Source: Pseudideonella sakaiensis (GTDB lineage Bacteria > Pseudomonadota > Gammaproteobacteria > Burkholderiales > Burkholderiaceae_C). From it: a DNA stretch of 64,000 bases. The translations under genes were made by a program, and so were the position numbers. Location: assembly GCF_001293525.1 (NCBI RefSeq), contig NZ_BBYR01000007.1, positions 62,001-126,000 on the forward strand, in the 5' to 3' direction. Every line of letters starts with the position of its first letter. Positions within the stretch are counted from its first letter, which is position 1. The notes beneath the pieces are model-generated. The model did no database searches, was not told where the DNA came from, and saw nothing but the letters and a program-made list of their open reading frames with translations. Below, in pieces: positions 58,963-64,000 of the stretch.

Positions 58963-60504
58963 ATGTTGACACTTGCCGCGACCGATCTTCCCGCGACGAC
59001 GGGCCGGCCGGCCCGGCGTCCCCACGCGGTGGTCATCGGCAGCGGCTTCGGCGGCCTGGCCGCCGCGGTGCGCCTCGGCGCGCGCGGCTGGCGCGTGACC
59101 GTGCTGGAGGCGCTGGAGCAGCCGGGTGGCCGGGCCCGCGTGCACCGGGTCGACGGCCATGTCTTCGATGCCGGGCCCACCGTCATCACCGCGCCCCACC
59201 TGTTCGAGGAGCTGTGGGCGATGTGCGGGCGGCGGCTGGCCGACGAGATCGAGTTGCGCCCGGTGTCGCCGTTCTACCGCATCCGCTTCGACGACGGCAC
59301 CTGCTTCGACTACAGCGGCGACGCCCAGGCCATGCGCGACGCGGTGCGCCGGCTCGCCCCCGACGACGTCGACGGCTACGAGCGCTTCCTCGCGACCAGC
59401 CGCCGCATCTTCGAGGTCGGCTTCGAGCAGCTGGCGCACGTGCCCTTCGACCGCTGGACCGACATGGCCCGCGTGCTGCCCGACCTGATGCGGCTGCAGG
59501 CCTGGCGCACCGTCTACGGCATGGCGGCGGCGCACGTGCGCGATCCGCGGCTGCGCACGGTGCTGAGCTTCCAGTCGCTGCTGGTCGGCGGCAACCCCTT
59601 TGCCACCACCTCGGTCTACTGCCTGATCGCCTTCCTCGAGCGGCGCTGGGGCGTGCACTTCCCGGTCGGCGGCACCGGGCGCCTGGTGCAGGGCCTGGCC
59701 GGCCTGATCGAGGGGCAGGGCGGGCGCCTGCGCTGCGGCGCGCCGGTGGCCGAGATCCTGGCCGAGCGCGGGCGCGCCTGCGGCGTGCGGCTGGCCTCGG
59801 GCGAGCGCATTGCCGCGGACATCGTGGTCTGCAACGCCGACTCGGCCAATGCCTATCGGCGGCTGCTGCCGGCCGAGCACCGGCGGCGCTGGACCGACCG
59901 CCGGATCGAGCGCGCGCGCTACTCGATGAGCCTGTTCGTCTGGTACTTCGGCACCCGGCGCCAGCACCCCGACCTCGCGCAGCACACCATCCTGCTCGGC
60001 CCGCGCTACCGCGAGCTGCTGACGGACATCTTCGACCGCCACCGGCTGGCCCAGGACTTCAGCGTCTACCTGCACCGGCCGACCGCGACCGATCCGGGGC
60101 TCGCACCCTGCGGCCGCGACACCTTCTATGCGCTGGCGCCGGTGCCCCACCTCGGCTCCGGCACCGACTGGCAGCGCGAGGCCGAGCCCTTCCGGCAGGC
60201 GGTGCAGCGGCGCCTGGAGGAGACGGTGCTGCCGGGCCTGGGCGAGGAGATCACCGCATCGATGGTGCTGACGCCGCAGCAGTTCCAGGACGAGCTCGGC
60301 TCCTTCCGCGGCGCCGCCTTCGGGCTGGCGCCGGTGCTGCAGCAGAGCGCCTGGTTCCGCCCGCACAACCGCAGCGAGGAGCTCGACGGCCTGTTCCTGG
60401 TCGGCGCCGGCACCCACCCGGGCGCGGGCCTGCCGGGCGTGCTGTCCTCGGCGCGCATGCTCGACGGAATGGTGCCGCACGGGAGCGAGCATGCCTGGGC
60501 CTGA
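58963..60504 (+). CDS. crtI: phytoene desaturase
   Basis: A 513-residue FAD enzyme that introduces three or four double bonds into phytoene, giving neurosporene or lycopene; the Rubrivivax enzyme is known to do both. The dinucleotide-binding motif VVIGSGFGGLAAAVRL (about 24-39), the EQPGGRARVHRVDGHVFDAGPTVI substrate region, and the C-terminal LVGAGTHPGAGLPGVLSSA FAD motif (key residues) are present. No ribosome-binding site precedes the ATG, which matches the predicted transcript start. It overlaps crtB by 14 bp. Confidence 0.95.
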   Translation: MLTLAATDLPATTGRPARRPHAVVIGSGFGGLAAAVRLGARGWRVTVLEALEQPGGRARVHRVDGHVFDAGPTVITAPHLFEELWAMCGRRLADEIELRPVSPFYRIRFDDGTCFDYSGDAQAMRDAVRRLAPDDVDGYERFLATSRRIFEVGFEQLAHVPFDRWTDMARVLPDLMRLQAWRTVYGMAAAHVRDPRLRTVLSFQSLLVGGNPFATTSVYCLIAFLERRWGVHFPVGGTGRLVQGLAGLIEGQGGRLRCGAPVAEILAERGRACGVRLASGERIAADIVVCNADSANAYRRLLPAEHRRRWTDRRIERARYSMSLFVWYFGTRRQHPDLAQHTILLGPRYRELLTDIFDRHRLAQDFSVYLHRPTATDPGLAPCGRDTFYALAPVPHLGSGTDWQREAEPFRQAVQRRLEETVLPGLGEEITASMVLTPQQFQDELGSFRGAAFGLAPVLQQSAWFRPHNRSEELDGLFLVGAGTHPGAGLPGVLSSARMLDGMVPHGSEHAWA

Positions 60505-61516
60505 GCCGCTGCGCGCTGCCGACGTGGCGGCCTGCCGCGCCGTGCTGCGGCGCAACTCGCGCACCTTCCATGCCGCGTCGCTGCTGCTGCCGGCGCGGGT
60601 GCGCGCGCCGGCCTCGGTGCTGTACGGTTTCTGCCGCGTGGCCGACGACACCGTCGACCTGCATGGCGGCCGCGGTCCGGCGATCGCCGCGCTGCGCGCG
60701 CGGCTCGACGCCGCCTACGCCGGCGCGCCGCAGGAGCGCGCGCTCGGCGCGGTGCTGCGCGGCCACGGCATCCCGCGGCTGGTGCCCGAGATGCTGCTGG
60801 AAGGCCTGGCCTGGGATGCCGAGGGGCGCCGCTACGCGACGCGCGAGGCGCTGTTCGACTATGCGGCGCGGGTCGCCGGCACGGTCGGCGCGATGATGGC
60901 ACTGCTGATGGGGGCCCGCTCGCCGCAGTCGCTCGCGCGCGCCTGCGACCTCGGCGTCGCGATGCAGCTGACCAACATCGCGCGCGACGTCGGCGAGGAC
61001 GCGCGCGCCGGCCGGCTCTACCTGCCGCTGGACGCGCTGCGCGCGGCCGGCCTCGAGCCCGAGGACTTCCTCGCGGCGCCGCGCTTCGGCCCGGCGCTGG
61101 CCGGCGTGGTGCGCGAGCTGCTGCAGGTGGCCGACGGCCTGTACCGGCGCGCCGGGGCGGGCATCGCCCGGCTGCCGGTGGATTGCCGCCCGGGCATCGA
61201 GGCCGCGCGGCGGATGTACGCCGCGATCGGCGACGAGGTGCTGCGCCACGGCGGTGACTCGGTCACGCGCCGCGCGGTGGTGCCGCGCGGTCGCCAGCTG
61301 CGGCTGCTGGCGCGCTCGCTGGTCGCGGCGCCCTGGCCCTCGGCGGCCGCGCTGGCGCAACCGCCGCTGGCGGCCAACCAGGCCCTGGTCGAGGCCTCGG
61401 CGGCCGAGCCGCTGCCGCCGTCCAGCCACGGCCTCGGGGCCGTCATCGAGCTGTTCGAGCGCCTCGAGCGGCGCGACCGTGCGCCGCTGCCGCTGGTTGC
61501 GCGCGGCGGGCCATGA
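60491..61516 (+). CDS. crtB: phytoene synthase
   Basis: A 341-residue enzyme joining two geranylgeranyl diphosphates to phytoene. The two Asp-rich motifs for Mg2+/diphosphate binding are VADDTVD (about 53-59) and NIARDVGEDARAGRLYLP (about 161-178), and AVLYGFCR-type spacing (here SVLYGFCRVADD) is conserved. Length is normal. It begins inside crtI and ends overlapping a small gene (ATGA). Confidence 0.95.
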   Translation: MPGPEPLRAADVAACRAVLRRNSRTFHAASLLLPARVRAPASVLYGFCRVADDTVDLHGGRGPAIAALRARLDAAYAGAPQERALGAVLRGHGIPRLVPEMLLEGLAWDAEGRRYATREALFDYAARVAGTVGAMMALLMGARSPQSLARACDLGVAMQLTNIARDVGEDARAGRLYLPLDALRAAGLEPEDFLAAPRFGPALAGVVRELLQVADGLYRRAGAGIARLPVDCRPGIEAARRMYAAIGDEVLRHGGDSVTRRAVVPRGRQLRLLARSLVAAPWPSAAALAQPPLAANQALVEASAAEPLPPSSHGLGAVIELFERLERRDRAPLPLVARGGP

Positions 61517-61695
61517 GCGGCGGCGCGCTCGGCCTGATCGAGCTGCTGCTCGTGTTCGGCGTGGTCATCGGCTGGGGCGTGCGCGAGCTGGTGCTGCTGG
61601 AACGCGCCAAGCGTGCGCGCCGCGATGCAGCGCCGCCGCCGGGCGACGGCGCGCGCGCGCCGGCGGCCGCTCCGCCCCCGGACGCCGGTCCCTGA
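61513..61695 (+). CDS. small single-helix membrane protein after crtB
   Basis: A 60-residue protein: one hydrophobic helix (LIELLLVFGVVIGWGVRELVLL, residues about 8-29), then a basic ERAKRARR stretch and a Pro/Ala-rich tail. The ATG overlaps the crtB stop (ATGA). Such small orfs after crtB occur in other Burkholderiales clusters. It may be an anchor for the carotenoid enzymes at the membrane; that is a guess. Confidence 0.65.
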   Translation: MSGGALGLIELLLVFGVVIGWGVRELVLLERAKRARRDAAPPPGDGARAPAAAPPPDAGP

Positions 61696-61748
61696 GGCGC
61701 GGTGCGGCGCGGCCCGGCCGACGCCAGCCGGCCTGACCGCCAGCGACC

Positions 61749-62672
61749 TCAGGCGCGCCGCGGCATCCGGAACGGCAGCAGCGCCTGCACCCAGCGCCGG
61801 CGGAAGCGCTGCAGCGACAGGCTCTCGTGCACCCCCGGCGCGCCGTCCGCGCCGCGCAGCAGCGTGCGTGCATAGAACGGTCCGTCCTCGAGCGTGCGCT
61901 CCAGCACGGCCGGGCCGCGCGATGGCCGCGCCAGGCCCCAGCCGCTGCGCGGCAGTGCCTGCCAGGCGGCCGGCTCGGCCGGCCGCAGCGGCTCGCCGGG
62001 GCCGGCCTCGAGGGCCAGGCCGTGCCGGCTGCCGTCGCGGCGCAGCACGTCGTAGGCGAGGCGGCAGCCGCCGTCGGCGCGCGCCAGGCGCGACCAGCTC
62101 CAGGCCTCGAAATCCGCCTCCAGCGGCCGGTCGCCGGCGTTCGCGTCGAGGTAGGCCGGGCCCTGCCAGTCCCAGGCCGGGTGGCTCAGCTGCACCTCCG
62201 CGCGCGCCCAGGGGGCCAGCGGCGACCAGCGGTGGCGGCCCGCGGCGTCCAGCGCATGGGCCGTGTGGCCCCAGGCGGCGCCGGGCCGCAGCAGGATGCG
62301 GCCGCGCAGCGGGCGCGGCCAGGGCGCCGCCACCTCGTCGATGTCGATTGCGAGGCCCTCGTCGCACCACTGCAGCCGGCTGCGTCCGATGCGCAGCTGG
62401 CGCGCGTCGCGCTCCACCGAGCGGGCGCCGCGCTCGGTCATGGCCCAGCGGCCGCCCGGCCCGTAGAGCGCCACGTTGACCGCGCAGTGCGCCAGGGGGT
62501 CCGTCGGGCCGCGCCGCCGCGCCCAGGCGTAGTAGGGCGAGAAGACGCTGCCGAGGAAGGCGATCAGCGTGAGCGCGTGCCGGCCGTCCTCGCTCACCGC
62601 GTCGAGGTACCACCAGGCATAGGCGTCGGGCGCCAGCCGGTCGTCGAAACGCGGCGGGCCTGGCTCAGGCAG
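61749..62672 (-). CDS. crtC: hydroxyneurosporene synthase (carotenoid 1,2-hydratase)
   Basis: A ~300-residue carotenoid hydratase that adds water to the C1-C2 double bond of neurosporene or lycopene. Conserved blocks: PRFDDRLAPDAYAWWYLDAV, LTLIAFLGSVFSPYYAWARRRG, HCAVNVALYG, LAIDIDEVAAPWPRPLRG and PRSGWGLARP (key residues). The start is uncertain: the family similarity begins inside the end of crtD (other frame), yet no ATG, GTG or TTG exists there. The given end (62672) is a CTG just before the conserved region; the only regular start is a GTG at 62597, which overlaps the crtD stop (GTGA) but would cut off the conserved PRFDDRLAPDAYAWWYLDA segment. Confidence 0.85.
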   Translation of the reverse strand: MPEPGPPRFDDRLAPDAYAWWYLDAVSEDGRHALTLIAFLGSVFSPYYAWARRRGPTDPLAHCAVNVALYGPGGRWAMTERGARSVERDARQLRIGRSRLQWCDEGLAIDIDEVAAPWPRPLRGRILLRPGAAWGHTAHALDAAGRHRWSPLAPWARAEVQLSHPAWDWQGPAYLDANAGDRPLEADFEAWSWSRLARADGGCRLAYDVLRRDGSRHGLALEAGPGEPLRPAEPAAWQALPRSGWGLARPSRGPAVLERTLEDGPFYARTLLRGADGAPGVHESLSLQRFRRRWVQALLPFRMPRRA

Positions 62673-64000
62673 TGCGCTGCCGCCAGCCGGCCCGACAGCG
62701 CCGCCATCGGCACGCCCGGCCCCGGGTGCACCGTGCCCCCCGCCAGCACCAGCCCCGGCAGCGGTCCCGTCGAGCCGGGCCGCGTGAAGGAGGCCCGCCA
62801 GCCATGGCTCGGCGCGCCGTAGATCGCCCCCTGGCTGCCCGGAAAGCGGCGCGCGAAGTCCGACGGCGTGGTCGTCACGGCCGGCGTATCGGTCGGCAGC
62901 AGCAGCCCGCATCGGCGCAGGCGGTCCCAGGTGGCGTGGCGGCATGACTCGATCTCCGCGGGGGCGAGGGCGCGCGCAGGCGCGTTGACGAGCAGCATCA
63001 GCCGCTCCGGGGCCGCGTCGTGGCCGGCGGCGTCGCGGCGCGCGCCGTCCACCCGGTCCTGCGCGCAGACGTAGACGGTCGGGTCGGCCGGCAGGCGGCC
63101 GTCGTCCAGCGCCTCGAACTCGTCGCGGTAGCGCGGGCCGAAGAAGACGCTGTGGTGGTGCAGCGGGAAGCCGCGCGGCGTGTCGTGCAGGTGCCAGGTG
63201 AGCGCGGACAGCGAGCGCGGCGGCGGCGGCTCGGCGCGCGCCGCGTCCGGGCCGAGCAGGCCGGCCGGCAGCGCGGCGGCATCGCCGGCATGCACCACCT
63301 GGTCGGCGGCCAGCACCTCGCCGCCCTGCAGCAGCACGCCCGAGACGCGGCCGTCGCGCATCAGCACCCGCTCGACGTGCACGCCGCAGCGCAGCCGTGC
63401 CCCCTGGCGCTCGGCCAGCCCGGCCAGCGCCTCCGCGAGGCGCTGCAGCCCGCCCTCGACGAACCAGACGCCCTCGCGCTCGACGTGCGCCACCAGCATC
63501 AGCGTGGCCGGGCAGCGGAACGGGGAGGAGCCGCAGTAGGTGGCGTAGCGCGCAAACAACTGGCGCAGCCGCGGGTCGTGGAACCAGGTGCCGAGGGCCG
63601 ACCACAGCGTGGTGAACGGCGAGATGCGCGCCAGCGCCGGCAGCCCGCGCCAGCCGCTGCGCCACAGCAGCGCCGGCAGGCTGGGCCGCGGGGCGCGCAG
63701 GAAGGGCCGCTCGAGGGCGTCGTAGACCGCCTGCGCCCGGTCGCAGAACGCGAGGTAGCGCGCGGCCTCGGCGGCGCCGGCGAAGCGGCCGATCGCATCG
63801 GCCGCGGCGGCGCGGTCGGCCGGCAGGTCCAGCCGCGCGCCTGCGTCCCAGGCGTGGCGGGCCAGCACCTCGGCGCGCCGCATCGGCAGCCGGTCCTCCA
63901 GCCGCTCGCCCAGCTCGGCGAACAGCTCCTCGAAGACCCAGCGCATCGTGAACACCGTCGGGCCGGCGTCCATCGCGTGGCCGTCGACGCTGACCTCGCG
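62594..64000 (-). CDS. crtD: methoxyneurosporene/hydroxycarotenoid 3,4-desaturase (5' end outside window)
   Basis: The C-terminal ~468 residues of a CrtI-family FAD desaturase; the frame is open to the window edge, so the start and the N-terminal FAD motif are missing. DAGPTVFTMRWVFEELFAELG is the substrate-region start, followed by FARYATYCGSSPFRCPATLM, and the C-terminal FAD motif GTVHPGPGVPMAALSGRLAA (key residues). CrtD introduces the 3,4 double bond after CrtC. It is upstream of crtC, forming a crtD-crtC unit with an overlap in a different frame. Its last ~25 residues are encoded by the same DNA as the crtC N-terminus. Confidence 0.92.
   Translation of the reverse strand, partial: REVSVDGHAMDAGPTVFTMRWVFEELFAELGERLEDRLPMRRAEVLARHAWDAGARLDLPADRAAAADAIGRFAGAAEAARYLAFCDRAQAVYDALERPFLRAPRPSLPALLWRSGWRGLPALARISPFTTLWSALGTWFHDPRLRQLFARYATYCGSSPFRCPATLMLVAHVEREGVWFVEGGLQRLAEALAGLAERQGARLRCGVHVERVLMRDGRVSGVLLQGGEVLAADQVVHAGDAAALPAGLLGPDAARAEPPPPRSLSALTWHLHDTPRGFPLHHHSVFFGPRYRDEFEALDDGRLPADPTVYVCAQDRVDGARRDAAGHDAAPERLMLLVNAPARALAPAEIESCRHATWDRLRRCGLLLPTDTPAVTTTPSDFARRFPGSQGAIYGAPSHGWRASFTRPGSTGPLPGLVLAGGTVHPGPGVPMAALSGRLAAAHCLSQARRVSTTGWRPTPMPGGTSTR

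Noticed and set aside
58935-58972. A second PpsR palindrome next to the crtI site
   Set aside because: Half-sites TGT and TTGACAC exist but no second TGT-N12-ACA pair with the right spacing was found.

Overview
The window (about 74% G+C, no rRNA, tRNA or CRISPR seen) looks like the chromosome of a purple phototrophic betaproteobacterium of the Burkholderiales, close to Rubrivivax in gene content. The evidence is a dense photosynthesis gene cluster with puhA, bch and crt genes, an oxygen-dependent cyclase (acsF), PpsR/AerR regulators and a HiPIP gene, surrounded by typical Burkholderiales transporter genes (Bug/TctC, TAXI, tripartite tricarboxylate transporters, LysR regulators).

Layout. 1-7.1 kb: a partial LysR regulator, orphan TctC and TAXI binding proteins, a small Cys-pair protein, a carboxymuconolactone-decarboxylase-like protein, DUF2062, then tctA and tctB. 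7.2-9.3 kb: a TctDE-like two-component system, with tandem 11-bp repeats upstream of tctB. 9.3-15.7 kb: an RND efflux operon with a DUF2892 gene, divergent from an ArsR-family regulator that is translationally coupled to acetate kinase. 15.7-29.1 kb: a CoA-transferase gene divergent from a ten-gene operon (LIV-type ABC importer with two permease pairs, SDR, two GST-like proteins, a SnoaL-like protein), then a LysR regulator divergent from an aldehyde dehydrogenase. 29.2-33.2 kb: a DUF5666 lipoprotein - DUF6502 - DUF5666 lipoprotein operon of unknown role. 33.2-33.7 kb: an internally deleted insertion sequence with both ends intact.

33.7-64 kb: the photosynthesis cluster. The minus-strand superoperon bchF-N-B-H-L-M-lhaA-puhA-B-C-acsF-puhE makes bacteriochlorophyllide precursors and the reaction-centre H subunit with its assembly factors. 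Divergent from it are aerR-ppsR, then bchG-bch2-bchP-tspO-orf-hip-bchI-bchD. bchO faces bchD. crtI-crtB-orf converge on crtD-crtC. The puf, bchCXYZ, crtE, crtF and crtA genes are not in the window and probably lie beyond the right edge. The tight start/stop overlaps imply strong translational coupling.

Regulation. I find perfect or near-perfect PpsR palindromes (TGT-N12-ACA) at bchF/aerR, bchG and bchO/crtI. Each overlaps a sigma70-like promoter whose predicted start falls on, or 2 nt before, the start codon, suggesting leaderless mRNAs. The operator sits at -47 to -30 for bchF and bchG but at -34 to -17 for crtI, a geometry that would fit opposite effects of PpsR.
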